This document shows, one piece after another, positions 8,030 to 16,759 of a DNA stretch of 38,825 nucleotides (the stretch's first letter is position 1; the number at the start of each line of letters is the position of its first letter). Position numbers and translations under genes: made by a program. Origin of the DNA: Spirochaetales bacterium (lineage in GTDB: Bacteria; Spirochaetota; Spirochaetia; Sphaerochaetales; Sphaerochaetaceae); contig JAAYQW010000004.1 of NCBI GenBank assembly GCA_012519115.1, positions 1-38,825 of the forward strand, written 5' to 3'. The notes beneath the pieces were generated by a model. That model worked only from the letters and a program-made list of their open reading frames with translations. It was not told the DNA's origin and made no database searches.

Positions 8030-8988
8030 CCTTTTACCAAGTGGAACGCGAAGCCTGCGATCTCTTCGTTGAAGTAGCAGCTCTTCATCGCTCCGCTCTG
8101 ATCCCGCTTCACGGACTCTTCATTGAGGGTGAAGCCTTTCATTTGAAGGTAGTAAGCGGTTCGATCGACGCTGTAGCACGCAAAGCCGAGATGCCCGTGT
8201 TTTCCGTAGAACGGGGTATGGGTCACTTCGATGGCGGCATCGAGGAACGTCGAGGAGTTTCCGACCTTTCTGGTCATTCCCAACAGTTCGAGCGCCGCGG
8301 CGACGGTTTGAGCGTTCTCTTTGCTCGTTTCATTGATTCCTAGATGGGCGAAACGAAGACCCTGAAGGGCAAGCACCGCTTCGGCGCAAAGAGCGGTGAT
8401 CTCGTCCCACTGCTCGTTTTCGATCAAATCGCTTTTGACCATCCAAGATCCGCCGACGGCCAGGACATTGGAGAGAGCGGCGTATGAACCGAGGTTTTTG
8501 GCATTGATTCCGCCGGTGGGCATGAACATTACATTGGGGAAAGGCCCGGCAAAGTTTTTGAGCATATCGACTCCACCGCTCGCTTCGGCGGGGAAGAACT
8601 TGAGGACGGAAAGACCGCGGCTCAAGCCCGCTTCGATATCGCTCGGGGTGCAGACCCCCGGAACGATCGGGATGTTGTTTGCAAGCGCCCAATCGACGAC
8701 CTCGGGATTGAAGCCGGGGGAAACGATGAATTTGCCTCCGGCCTTGACCGCCTTCTTTGCAAACTCGACGCTGGTTACCGTCCCGGCTCCGAGGAGCATC
8801 TCGGGCACCGCTTTGGCTATATTGGAAATCGCCTCTTCCGCCGCGGCGGTTCTGAAGGTGACTTCCGCAACGGGCAGACCGCCGGAGATCATCGCTTTGG
8901 CAAGGGGTACCGCCTTGGCGGCGTCATCTATTTTAACGACGGGAACCAGACCGAGAAGCTGGATTTTTTTCATCAGAGCATCAGACAT
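8026..8988 (-). CDS. kdgA: KDPG/KHG aldolase fused to a C-terminal VOC-like domain
   Basis: Residues 1-210 form a 2-dehydro-3-deoxyphosphogluconate aldolase, which splits KDPG to pyruvate and glyceraldehyde-3-phosphate, the last step of uronate breakdown. The catalytic E42 (in AEVTFRT) and the Schiff-base K130 (in VLKFFPAEASGG) are present. Residues 212-320 are an extra domain that begins FAHLGIN and contains GHLGFACYSV; it resembles a single vicinal-oxygen-chelate (glyoxalase-like) module. Standard KDPG aldolases are only about 205-215 residues. The ATG at 8988 has a strong AAGGAGG site 8 nt upstream. It is divergent from kdgK across a 104-bp region that holds a likely IclR operator. Confidence 0.93.
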   Translation of the reverse strand: MSDALMKKIQLLGLVPVVKIDDAAKAVPLAKAMISGGLPVAEVTFRTAAAEEAISNIAKAVPEMLLGAGTVTSVEFAKKAVKAGGKFIVSPGFNPEVVDWALANNIPIVPGVCTPSDIEAGLSRGLSVLKFFPAEASGGVDMLKNFAGPFPNVMFMPTGGINAKNLGSYAALSNVLAVGGSWMVKSDLIENEQWDEITALCAEAVLALQGLRFAHLGINETSKENAQTVAAALELLGMTRKVGNSSTFLDAAIEVTHTPFYGKHGHLGFACYSVDRTAYYLQMKGFTLNEESVKRDQSGAMKSCYFNEEIAGFAFHLVKG

Positions 8989-9010
8989 TGCAATGCCTCC
9001 TTCTTAAATA

Positions 9011-9025
9011 TGAAACAGTGTTTCA
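9011..9025. promoter_or_regulatory. Palindromic operator, probable site of the IclR/KdgR-like regulator (copy 1)
   Basis: TGAAACA-G-TGTTTCA is a perfect inverted repeat with 7-bp arms, placed between divergent kdgA and kdgK and ending 7 nt before the kdgK -35 box. The same arms occur at 17726-17740. The arms resemble the GAAA...TTTC core reported for proteobacterial KdgR sites; assignment to the IclR regulator at 13032-13802 is inference. Confidence 0.7.
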
Positions 9026-9032
9026 AAATACA

Positions 9033-9061
9033 TTGACAGTGTGAACTATACTCTCTATAGT
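9033..9061 (+). promoter_or_regulatory. Promoter of kdgK
   Basis: Consensus TTGACA (9033-9038), a 17-nt spacer and TATAGT (9056-9061). Transcription should begin near 9068, leaving room for the strong AAGGAGGG ribosome site at 9079-9086. Confidence 0.8.
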
Positions 9062-9092
9062 GGGTAATAGCAAGAGATAAGGAGGGAAAACC

Positions 9093-10130
9093 TTGAGTAA
9101 AAAATTTGTAACATTTGGTGAAATCATGCTTCGCCTTAAAAGTCCGGGTCATGAACGATTTTTCCAGAGTCCCGCTCTGGAGGCTACATTCGGCGGGGGA
9201 GAGGCGAACGTCGCCGTTTCGCTCTCCTTGCTCGGTAAAAACGCCCAGTTCGTAACCGCTCTGCCGAAGAATGCGATCGGGGAAGCGGCAGTAAGAGAGG
9301 TTCGGAGCTTTGGGGTGGATACTTCAGCGATTCTTAGAACCGACGAAGGGCGAGTAGGAATCTATTTCCTCGAGACCGGGGCGAACCAGCGACCGAGCCT
9401 CGTTGTCTATGACCGCGCCGAAAGCTCGATCGCCACCGCGAAGCCGAGCGATTTCGATTTTGTCAAGATCCTCAAAGGTGCGGCGTGGCTTCACGTTACG
9501 GGAATCACTCCGGCAATCAGCGCGGAAGCGGCGGCATCGACCTTGGCGGCTCTGAAAGAGGCGAAGAAGCAGGGAGTGACGGTATCGATCGATCTCAACT
9601 ATCGCAGGAAGCTGTGGAAGTGGGGCAAAACCGCCGTGGAAGTGATGCGCGAGCTGACGACCTATGCGGATGTGATCATCGCCAATGAAGAGGACATCCA
9701 GAAGTGCCTGGGAATCGAAGCGAACGTCGATGTCACTTCCGGCGAATTGGATACCAACGTCTATAAAACGCTCACCGAAGAGGTGAAAAAGCAGTTCCCG
9801 AATATCAGCGTCATCGGTGTGACCTTGCGTGAAAGCCGCAGTGCGGATGTGAACGGCTGGAGCGCCGCTCTCAACGGAAAGACCGGATTCTATCTTTCCC
9901 GTTCCTATGAGATCACCGACATCGTCGATCGGGTCGGTGGAGGAGACTCCTTCTCGGCAGGCTTGATTTACGCCTTGAGCGAGTACGGAGATGATGAGGA
10001 GTATGTGATCAACTTCGCGGTCGCCGCGTCCGCTCTGAAACACTCGATCAGCGGCGACTTCAACCTGACCACCTTGAACGAGGTGAAGGCGCTCGTCAAA
10101 GGGGACGGATCGGGTCGGGTTCAGCGCTGA
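9093..10130 (+). CDS. kdgK: 2-keto-3-deoxygluconate kinase, PfkB family
   Basis: KdgK phosphorylates 2-keto-3-deoxygluconate (KDG) to KDPG, the substrate of the divergent kdgA product. The 345-residue protein has the PfkB/ribokinase layout: N-terminal [16 protein letters not shown], the substrate region [28 protein letters not shown] and the C-terminal anion-hole/catalytic motif [17 protein letters not shown] with the base Asp. The start is a TTG at 9093, supported by AAGGAGGG 6 nt upstream and by the family N-terminus. The promoter is TTGACA-17-TATAGT, with a palindromic operator just upstream of it. Its 3' end overlaps the convergent acyltransferase gene by 35 nt. Confidence 0.95.
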   Translation: MSKKFVTFGEIMLRLKSPGHERFFQSPALEATFGGGEANVAVSLSLLGKNAQFVTALPKNAIGEAAVREVRSFGVDTSAILRTDEGRVGIYFLETGANQRPSLVVYDRAESSIATAKPSDFDFVKILKGAAWLHVTGITPAISAEAAASTLAALKEAKKQGVTVSIDLNYRRKLWKWGKTAVEVMRELTTYADVIIANEEDIQKCLGIEANVDVTSGELDTNVYKTLTEEVKKQFPNISVIGVTLRESRSADVNGWSAALNGKTGFYLSRSYEITDIVDRVGGGDSFSAGLIYALSEYGDDEEYVINFAVAASALKHSISGDFNLTTLNEVKALVKGDGSGRVQR

Positions 10131-11385
10131 CCGTTTTCCTGGCGTGAAAGAACAGCTCTTCCGTGGCCAAGGCAACCTTGGTCACCGCGAAGGGCTTTTC
10201 TTTCGGATAGAGGTAGTACGTATCATCAAACGTCGAAAGATCGATGCAATCGCCTTTTCCCTTGTATTCATATTCGATGTGGCAGCTGTACATCGAAGAA
10301 ACGTCTTTATGAAGGTACAGCCCCTCCGTTTCCAACGTGAAGCCGTTCATGTCATGAACGAGGCGCCCCATTCCGATGGGAATATATCCCCGTGCATTGG
10401 GCAGCGCTTCGATCATCACCGGCACGTCGAGGGTGTATGTTCCTTCCTCGATCTCCCGGCGGACATTGCTTCGCTCCCATTCATACCAATCGGGGATATG
10501 GGAAAACTCGGTAATCGGAACTGTTTCATCTTCAGCGGGTTTCGAGGCGCTGAGCTCGCCGTGGATTCCCATTTCCCACTCCTTTCTGCATGCTCTGCAC
10601 GCGATGTGGAAACCGAAAGAATGCATCTCATATTCAGTATGGCAGTGGGCACATTGATAGAGGATCTTGTGCAATCCTTCCGCTCGTTTTTTGAAGGTGA
10701 TCGCGATCCTGTTTTCTTTTTGCCATCGATACTCATCGTATTCGAACGCGCTGCGGATCCTCGCATTGAGCTCATCGACCGAGAGGGATTCCGTTTCCTT
10801 TACATCGGCGATCAAAAAGAGGTCGCTTGCGATCGGAACGCCCCGTTTTTTCAGGTTCCAGACGGGACTGTTCAAGTAGTGTCCGTGCATATTGAGCATG
10901 ACCACGGGAACACCCAGCAGCTTGCAGATCTTCCCCAGCGAATCGGGCAGAACGGCGGTGGTCCCGCAGAGGGAATATCGTGCCTCCGGATACAGGGCGA
11001 GAACGTCGCCATTGGAGTGCAGGACTTCTTTGATGTGCCGCACGACTTGGAGGTCATTGGTGAATTTGCGTTTGCAGATTCCACCGGCGTTTCTCAAGAG
11101 CCATTCACGACCGATGAATCCGTCGATCGCGACTACGTAGTTCGCTCGGTGGGGGAAGAGGGCGGCTGTCGTCACTTTGAAGTCGATGAACGCCATATGG
11201 GTACAGAGCAGGAGGAACGGCGGCTTGATGCCTTCCGTCCTTCTCCTCGTGATGGTCAGGCGCCGCAGCCATACCTCCGGATAACTGAGCAGCCAGGTAA
11301 GCGGGCGCAGATAATGACGCTGGGGTATGGGGTTCCTTTTCATATCAAAGCGTTTTGCGTTGGCAAGTTTTTCAAGTGGAGTCAT
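10096..11385 (-). CDS. PlsC-like lysophospholipid acyltransferase with C-terminal zinc ribbon
   Basis: The 429-residue protein has the PlsC/LPLAT signature H63-x4-D68 (in [10 protein letters not shown]) and a YPEAR block at 132-136, in place of the usual FPEG. It should transfer an acyl chain to a lysophospholipid or a related acceptor at the membrane. Beyond the acyltransferase domain lie a CxxC...CxxC zinc ribbon (C245, C248, C263, C266) and about 160 further residues of unknown fold, so it is nearly twice the length of PlsC. The start ATG at 11385 has AAAGGA about 8 nt upstream; the frame also has an ATG at 11448 without a ribosome site. The 3' end overlaps kdgK by 35 nt. Acceptor and acyl donor cannot be read from the sequence. 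Confidence 0.75.
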   Translation of the reverse strand: MTPLEKLANAKRFDMKRNPIPQRHYLRPLTWLLSYPEVWLRRLTITRRRTEGIKPPFLLLCTHMAFIDFKVTTAALFPHRANYVVAIDGFIGREWLLRNAGGICKRKFTNDLQVVRHIKEVLHSNGDVLALYPEARYSLCGTTAVLPDSLGKICKLLGVPVVMLNMHGHYLNSPVWNLKKRGVPIASDLFLIADVKETESLSVDELNARIRSAFEYDEYRWQKENRIAITFKKRAEGLHKILYQCAHCHTEYEMHSFGFHIACRACRKEWEMGIHGELSASKPAEDETVPITEFSHIPDWYEWERSNVRREIEEGTYTLDVPVMIEALPNARGYIPIGMGRLVHDMNGFTLETEGLYLHKDVSSMYSCHIEYEYKGKGDCIDLSTFDDTYYLYPKEKPFAVTKVALATEELFFHARKTVSAEPDPIRPL

Positions 11386-11454
11386 GGATCGTTCCTTTGC
11401 AGGTTCGATGGTAGAAGCATGACATCGGGAAAGCAAGGGCTGAGACAAGACGAT

Positions 11455-11482
11455 TTGACAACTTCGTTATTTTCACTAGACT
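11455..11482 (+). promoter_or_regulatory. Promoter of the unknown gene at 11489
   Basis: TTGACA (11455-11460), a 16-nt spacer and TAGACT (11477-11482). The ATG at 11489 is 6 nt after the -10 with no ribosome binding site, so the transcript is probably leaderless. Confidence 0.55.
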
Positions 11483-11488
11483 GGGATC

Positions 11489-12571
11489 ATGGATAGAAAC
11501 CTTCTTGCGGAATTATATGCTCTTGCGAAAGCGACGTTCAGCGTCAACCTTGACGGCCTCTTCTTTGAAGAGGATCTGTTCGCGGTTTCACTGGCGAATC
11601 GAAAGACCTACTATGTAACTCTCGGCGACGGAGTGGTGGTGGCGAATCGCGGCAAGCAGGGACTTACAAATTTTCTCGAGTTCCTCGAACATGAAGATAC
11701 CGAGGATGAGTTGGAGTTCTTCGAATATCAGCAAGCGATGGATTCGCTTTACAGCGTTGTTCCCCTCGAGGGGGAAGACGATGTGTTTGAAACCGATGAA
11801 GCGTGGCTGGAGGAAAGCGGTGTCGCCTTTGAAGAGACGGCGGCTCCCGTATTCCGAAGCAAGAAGGAGTATTGTCTTCCCGGGATCATCGACGAAGAAG
11901 AGGCGAAAGAGTTTATCCAGATCTTCCGGGCGATTCTTCACCTCATCAACCGACTGTTGGAGATTAGGAAACAACATCCGAAAAACCGGGCGATCGCGGT
12001 CTGGCATGATCAGGTTTCCGGCGGTTCGAAGAAAGATGAATATATTCCCTTCCTGACGGTCAGGGGAGATGAAGTGATTCTTGATAAGATTCTGTTTGAA
12101 GCGTGGAATTATGAAAACACGTTCCCGGTATCGGACTTCGCCGATGCCGAACAGCGACGCTACTACAAATCGATGAAAGCCAAAAGCGGGAAGATTTTTT
12201 ACATGGCGACGGGAATCTTTCCCGCTCCCGTATCCAGCGAGAAGTTTGATGAGCCGACGTTCCCGGTTTTCTATCTTCTCTACGATCCCCAGACCCATCA
12301 GATCCTCGATGTATATATGCTTGACGAGTTCGAGAAAGATTACGACGTATTCGTCGATCGCTTTCTTGCGATAGTGGACCGTGGAGTGAAGCCTCAAGCG
12401 ATCCACTGCTACGGTCGCCGGACGTTGCCGCTGCTCACCAAGATCGGGCCCAATATGGGAGTGATGGTCTTCGAAGGGAAACGGGACGCGGAGCTCGATG
12501 AGGTGATTGACGAAATGCTCCATCACTTCCTCCACAGTGGAATTGAAAAGGATGATGAGCACGATCACTAG
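11489..12571 (+). CDS. Acidic cytoplasmic protein of unknown function
   Basis: I do not recognise this 360-residue protein with confidence. It has no signal peptide or membrane segment and is acidic, with an Asp/Glu-rich stretch around residues 68-115 and a His/Asp-rich tail (KDDEHDH). Two parts can be guessed: an N-terminal alpha/beta region to about residue 165 (MDRNLLAELYALAKA...), and a C-terminal region from about 240 (FYLLYDPQTHQILD, then HCYGRRTLPLLTKIG and MVFEGKRDAELDE). The layout recalls uncharacterised proteins pairing a DUF7309-like and a DUF6930-like region, but that is from memory and weak. The gene stands alone, with its own TTGACA promoter 6 nt from the ATG. It converges on the oxidoreductase remnant 14 nt away. 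Confidence 0.8.
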   Translation: MDRNLLAELYALAKATFSVNLDGLFFEEDLFAVSLANRKTYYVTLGDGVVVANRGKQGLTNFLEFLEHEDTEDELEFFEYQQAMDSLYSVVPLEGEDDVFETDEAWLEESGVAFEETAAPVFRSKKEYCLPGIIDEEEAKEFIQIFRAILHLINRLLEIRKQHPKNRAIAVWHDQVSGGSKKDEYIPFLTVRGDEVILDKILFEAWNYENTFPVSDFADAEQRRYYKSMKAKSGKIFYMATGIFPAPVSSEKFDEPTFPVFYLLYDPQTHQILDVYMLDEFEKDYDVFVDRFLAIVDRGVKPQAIHCYGRRTLPLLTKIGPNMGVMVFEGKRDAELDEVIDEMLHHFLHSGIEKDDEHDH

Positions 12572-12585
12572 ATCGTATTGGCAAT

Positions 12586-12966
12586 TCAATCGGTTCGCAA
12601 GGCCGACTCGCCCGTCGAAGGGCAGGTGCCGATGCCCAAGAACTCATCAACCACCGTTTGAATAAGCGGTTGGGCGACATGAGCCGGCGGAGAATCTCCT
12701 GCGATGGATTCGACGCCCTGTTTCGTTCGGGTCACGATCGGTTGCGTAAGACCGAGGACCGAGTAGATGAGATCTCCCTTTTCGCAGTGAATCGTCGTCC
12801 GGTCGTCATCGATGTATGTGTTGAAGACGAACATTCCGCTCCGGTTCGCTCCCATTCCTTGAGCCTCAACGATCGGTCCGAGGAGGAAGTCGATCAGATC
12901 GAGAGCGTGCGAGCCGATATCGGGGAAACGCCCGCATCCGATGATTCCCCAACGTATCGTATTCAT
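12586..12966 (-). pseudogene. Gfo/Idh/MocA oxidoreductase remnant with large internal in-frame deletion
   Basis: The 126-residue frame starts like a Gfo/Idh/MocA dehydrogenase (MNTIRWGIIGCG, the first strand and half of the nucleotide-binding loop). It then jumps directly to a segment that normally lies near residue 180, GRFPDIGSHALDLIDFLLG, and continues to STGESALRTD, where it stops just short of the usual C-terminus. Most of the Rossmann fold and the catalytic EKP motif, about 170 residues, are missing, so the product cannot bind NAD(P) normally. The clean in-frame junction at a Gly-rich GCG/GRF point suggests deletion between short similar sequences. It lies downstream of the iclR gene on the same strand and was probably the last gene of the uronate operon. 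Confidence 0.8.
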
Positions 12967-13031
12967 GGGAACACTTTACCCTATCCTTCCAAGAGGAAAC
13001 AAGAAGAGGGGAAGGGGATGGAGGAGCATCA

Positions 13032-13802
13032 TCACCCGCCCGTGTACCCCATGAGCCTCGAAATGCGGGCGGTCGCTTCCTGGATCGCCTGACCCATTCG
13101 TTCGGTCTGCTCGGAGTCGAAGCGGAAAAGCGGCCAGGAGACGCTCATCGCCGCGATCACCTTTCCGCTATGATCGCGAATCGGAGAGCCGATGCACAGC
13201 GTTCCCATCTCGTGCTCTTCGTTGTCCATCGCCCGACCCAGGATACGGACCTCTTCAAGTTCTCCGAGAAGCGCTTCTTTGCTGGTGAGGGTGTTGGGAG
13301 TGAACGCTTTGAGCTTGACCCGTTCGAGGTAGGAGGCGATCTCTTCATCCTCCATATCCGCCAGGAGAACTTTCCCGATCGCGGTGCAGTAGAGCGGAAT
13401 GGTTTTTCCCACCCGGCTGTACATCCGGATCGTATAAGAGGATTCCTTCTTCAGAACATACACCGCGCTGTCCTCTTCGAGGACTCCCATGTGAACCGTC
13501 TCGCCCAGCTCTTCGCTCAGGTGCTGGGCGATGGGCCTCGCGAGGTTGATCAGATCCAAGTGCTCCAAGCCCCGTGAACCCACGCTGAACATCTTCAGCG
13601 TCAGACTGTAGAGGTCGTGCGGGTCGCGATAGACATAGCCAAGGTTCACCAATGTCGAAAGAAAGCGCAGAAGCGTCGCCTTCGGGAGCTTCGTCTCCTT
13701 GGAAAGGCTTTCGAGATTGATCGACTGGTAGCGCGAAAGCGTCTCCAAGATCATGATCGTTCGAATTACTCCGCTGGTTCCCGGTTGTTCACTCATCATC
13801 AT
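13032..13802 (-). CDS. IclR-family transcriptional regulator, KdgR-like
   Basis: The 256-residue protein has an N-terminal winged helix-turn-helix (residues about 12-70, including ESLSKETKLPKATLLRFLSTL) and a C-terminal IclR effector domain (about 80-250, with TVHMGVLEED, YCTAIGKVLLA and the IGSPIRDHSGKVIAAMSVSWP segment). IclR members such as KdgR often repress uronate catabolism and respond to KDG. It is the fourth gene of the transporter-uxaA-uxaC operon; its ATG at 13802 overlaps the uxaC stop, with two further in-frame ATGs following. The two 15-bp palindromes at 9011 and 17726 are its likely operators, which would make it autoregulated (inference). The effector is not visible in the sequence. 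Confidence 0.9.
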   Translation of the reverse strand: MMMSEQPGTSGVIRTIMILETLSRYQSINLESLSKETKLPKATLLRFLSTLVNLGYVYRDPHDLYSLTLKMFSVGSRGLEHLDLINLARPIAQHLSEELGETVHMGVLEEDSAVYVLKKESSYTIRMYSRVGKTIPLYCTAIGKVLLADMEDEEIASYLERVKLKAFTPNTLTSKEALLGELEEVRILGRAMDNEEHEMGTLCIGSPIRDHSGKVIAAMSVSWPLFRFDSEQTERMGQAIQEATARISRLMGYTGG

Positions 13803-15202
13803 CCCTCAAAATACGTTTTGGCGTTATTGAACGAGATATCACTGACGATCTTGCCGACTATATCGATATCGTCGGGAATTTCACCATCTTCCATCCATGT
13901 CCCGAAGATATTGGCAAGAATCCTTCTGAAGTACTCGTGCCGGGAGTAGGAGAGGAAGGAGCGGCTATCGGTCAGCATTCCGACGAAGCGTGAGAGAAGG
14001 CCGACGTTTCCCAAGATCTTCATCTGCTCCTCCATCCCGTCTTTGTGGTCGGCGAACCACCACGCCGAACCAAGCTGCATCTTTCCGGGTCGGCCGTCTT
14101 GGTAGCAACCCATCAGCGTGGCAAGGGAGTAGTAGTCCTTGGGATTGAGCGTGTAGAGAATGGTCTTGGGAACCTCACCGCTTTTGGAAAGGTTGTTCAG
14201 GAACGCCGAAAGCCCTTCGGCCAGCTCCTTGTCATGGGAAGCATCGTAGCCGGTATCCGGTCCGAGCCTATCGAACATCATGCTGTTGTTGTTCCGAATC
14301 GCCGCGAAGTGCAGCTGCATCGCGACATCCCGCTTCTTGTATGCTTTGGCGAGGCGGGTGAGCACATAGGTCTTATACGCTTCGACCTCTTCCTTGGAAA
14401 GGTTCCCGCCTTTCAGACGTTTGGCAAAGACCTTTGCGACGTTTTCTTCACTCCGGAAAAGGGATGGTGTCGTGACTAGGGCGTGGTCGCTGGCTCGACA
14501 CCCCATCTCGACGAAGAAGTCGAGCCGCTTGATCAGCGCGGTGATGAGATCGTCAAGATTGGTAATCGTCATGCTCGCAGAAGCGGCAAGCGTGCTCAGA
14601 TACTCCGGGAACGCGGGATTATCAATGGCGAGCGCTTTGTCGGGACGGTAGGAAGGCATGACGCGGGTCGGAAAATCTTTTTGGCCGGCGATCTCCTTGT
14701 GGCATGCCAGATCATCTGCCGGATCATCCGTCGTCCCGAGGGCGTACACTTTGAACTGCTTGAGGATTCCCTTGACTGAAAGGTTGGGGTTGGTTTGAAG
14801 CTGGCGGTTCGTTTCATCGTAAATCGCTTTCGCGCTCTTTTCGTTGAATACTTCATCGATCCGGAAGTAACGCTTCAGCTCCAGATGGGTCCAGTGATAG
14901 AGCGGGTTGCCCATCAGTTTTTCAATCGTTCTCGCCCAAGCGAGGAACTTGTCATACGGGTCGGCATTCTTTCCCGTTATGAGATCCTCGGAAATGCCGT
15001 TGGCCCGCATCATTCGCCACTTGTAGTGGTCTCCGCCCAGCCACATGTCGGTAATCGTGGTGAAGCGTTTGTTTGTCGCCAGCTCACTTGGTATCAGATG
15101 ACAATGATAATCGTAAATCGGCTGATTCTTCGCAAACTCATGGTAGAGCCGCTCGGAACTCTTGTTTTGCAAGAGGAAATCATCTCCCATAAACCGTTTC
15201 AT
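13799..15202 (-). CDS. uxaC: Uronate isomerase
   Basis: UxaC converts galacturonate to tagaturonate, and glucuronate to fructuronate, the first cytoplasmic step of the isomerase pathway. The 467 residues match the family length. The N-terminal metal motif YDYHCHLIPSELA, the MWLGGDHYKWRMMRANG block, the HWTHLELKRYF block and the C-terminal DSRSFLSYSRHEYFRRIL are all typical. The ATG at 15202 has AAAAAGGAG upstream. It lies 24 nt after uxaA and its stop overlaps the iclR start by 4 nt, so it is in the middle of a coupled operon. Confidence 0.97.
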   Translation of the reverse strand: MKRFMGDDFLLQNKSSERLYHEFAKNQPIYDYHCHLIPSELATNKRFTTITDMWLGGDHYKWRMMRANGISEDLITGKNADPYDKFLAWARTIEKLMGNPLYHWTHLELKRYFRIDEVFNEKSAKAIYDETNRQLQTNPNLSVKGILKQFKVYALGTTDDPADDLACHKEIAGQKDFPTRVMPSYRPDKALAIDNPAFPEYLSTLAASASMTITNLDDLITALIKRLDFFVEMGCRASDHALVTTPSLFRSEENVAKVFAKRLKGGNLSKEEVEAYKTYVLTRLAKAYKKRDVAMQLHFAAIRNNNSMMFDRLGPDTGYDASHDKELAEGLSAFLNNLSKSGEVPKTILYTLNPKDYYSLATLMGCYQDGRPGKMQLGSAWWFADHKDGMEEQMKILGNVGLLSRFVGMLTDSRSFLSYSRHEYFRRILANIFGTWMEDGEIPDDIDIVGKIVSDISFNNAKTYFEG

Positions 15203-15226
15203 CGCAGGAACTCCTTTTTATGGGGG

Positions 15227-16759
15227 TTACAGAACCACCCCATCTTTAAAGATTGAAATCTCACGGTATCCGTGTTCTTCATTTCTCGCCAGTTTCTTGC
15301 CGCTGGCGATCTCTCTCATCATATCAATAAAATCGTCAACTACAACCTTTTGCTCTTCCCTAAGCAATCGTTCGGCGTCAAAATCGATCCAATGGGGCTT
15401 TTTTTCCGCCAAAGCCGTGTTGGAAGCAAGCTTCACCGTTGGAACGGGGGATCCGAGGGGAGTCCCTCGACCGGTGGTGAAAAGGATGATGTGCGCCCCG
15501 GCCGCCGTAAGGGCGGTGGTGGAGACGATATCGTTCCCCGGTCCCGAAAGAAGGGTCAGTCCCCGCTCATTTGCTCGGCCTCCGTAGGGGATGACGTCTG
15601 TGATGATCGCCGTTCCCCCTTTTTGAATACACCCGAGGCTCTTGTCCTCAAGCGTCGTGATTCCGCCTTCCTTGTTTCCGGGCGAGGGGTTTTCATACAC
15701 GACCTGATCGTGTTTGACGAAATATCGTTTGAAGTCGTCGATCAGCGCAGCGATCTTTTCATATACCGCCTCATCGTTCGCCCGGTTCATCAACAGCTGC
15801 TCCGCACCGAACATCTCCGGAACTTCGGTGAGGATTCCGCTGCCGCCCATCGCGGTCAGTTCATCACAGAAATACCCGACCAAGGGGTTTGCGGTGATGC
15901 CGGAGTATCCATCGGATCCTCCGCATTTGAATCCGACGACAAGTCGGTCCGTTCCTACGGTCGTCCGGGTATCGTTCTGCATTTCATCATACAGCTCCCG
16001 GATGAGCGCATACGAGGTTTCAAGCTCATCCTCCACCGCTTGGGAAGTGAGGAACTTCACTCGCTTGGAATCAACCGCTCCGACGAGCTCCCTGAAGGAC
16101 TCGGGGGTGTTGTTTTCACAGCCGAGGGAGAGGATGAGGACCCCACCGGCGTTGGGATGATGGACCAGGTCCGCCAGAATGGTCCGGGTCGCTTCATGGT
16201 CATCCCCAAGCTGGGAGCAACCGAAGGGATGGGTCCACGCGTAGGTCCCCTCGTAGTGCTCGTTTTTCGGAAGGTTCTTCTCCGCCCACTTGGCGATGCG
16301 CTCCGCGGTCATGTTCACGCACCCCACCGTGGGAACGATCCAGATCTCATTGCGGATTCCGATCTTCCCGTTCAACCGCTCGAACGCCTCGATCGTCGGA
16401 ATGGAGTCTTCCCATCGCTTCGCCCGCCGATCCGCTTCCCGTCGGAATGCATCACGGACCTTTCGATCGTAGTGATATTCGGCGCGTTCACGCAACAGCG
16501 TTGAGGTGTTATGGGTGTGCACGTGCTCGCCGACACCGATATCTTTTGCTGCAACGCCCATCGGAGCCCCATATTTGATGATTGGCTGCCCTTTCCTGAT
16601 CGCAGTCAAGGCGATCTTGTGTCCTCCATCGATATCCTCGACCAAGGTCGTGACGAATGATCCGATGATGATCGTTTCGCCCTTTTTGAGGGAGCGGACC
16701 GCTACCGCGACGGTGTCTTCGGGACGGATTCGGATCGCTTTCACATCAACCCCTTTCAT
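15227..16759 (-). CDS. uxaA: Altronate dehydratase
   Basis: UxaA dehydrates altronate to 2-keto-3-deoxygluconate, the substrate of KdgK. The 510-residue protein carries both expected parts: an N-terminal SAF domain (about 1-100, with IIKYGAPMGVA and VGEHVHTHNT) and the C-terminal catalytic domain (from about 120, with IVPTVGCVNMTA, THPFGCSQLGDDH, LGCENNTPE, VGFKCGGSDGYSGITANPLVG). The conserved cysteines of the iron-dependent family are present. Its ATG at 16759 overlaps the stop of the transporter gene by 4 nt, which shows translational coupling. The preceding enzyme of the pathway, tagaturonate reductase, is not in the window. Confidence 0.97.
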   Translation of the reverse strand: MKGVDVKAIRIRPEDTVAVAVRSLKKGETIIIGSFVTTLVEDIDGGHKIALTAIRKGQPIIKYGAPMGVAAKDIGVGEHVHTHNTSTLLRERAEYHYDRKVRDAFRREADRRAKRWEDSIPTIEAFERLNGKIGIRNEIWIVPTVGCVNMTAERIAKWAEKNLPKNEHYEGTYAWTHPFGCSQLGDDHEATRTILADLVHHPNAGGVLILSLGCENNTPESFRELVGAVDSKRVKFLTSQAVEDELETSYALIRELYDEMQNDTRTTVGTDRLVVGFKCGGSDGYSGITANPLVGYFCDELTAMGGSGILTEVPEMFGAEQLLMNRANDEAVYEKIAALIDDFKRYFVKHDQVVYENPSPGNKEGGITTLEDKSLGCIQKGGTAIITDVIPYGGRANERGLTLLSGPGNDIVSTTALTAAGAHIILFTTGRGTPLGSPVPTVKLASNTALAEKKPHWIDFDAERLLREEQKVVVDDFIDMMREIASGKKLARNEEHGYREISIFKDGVVL

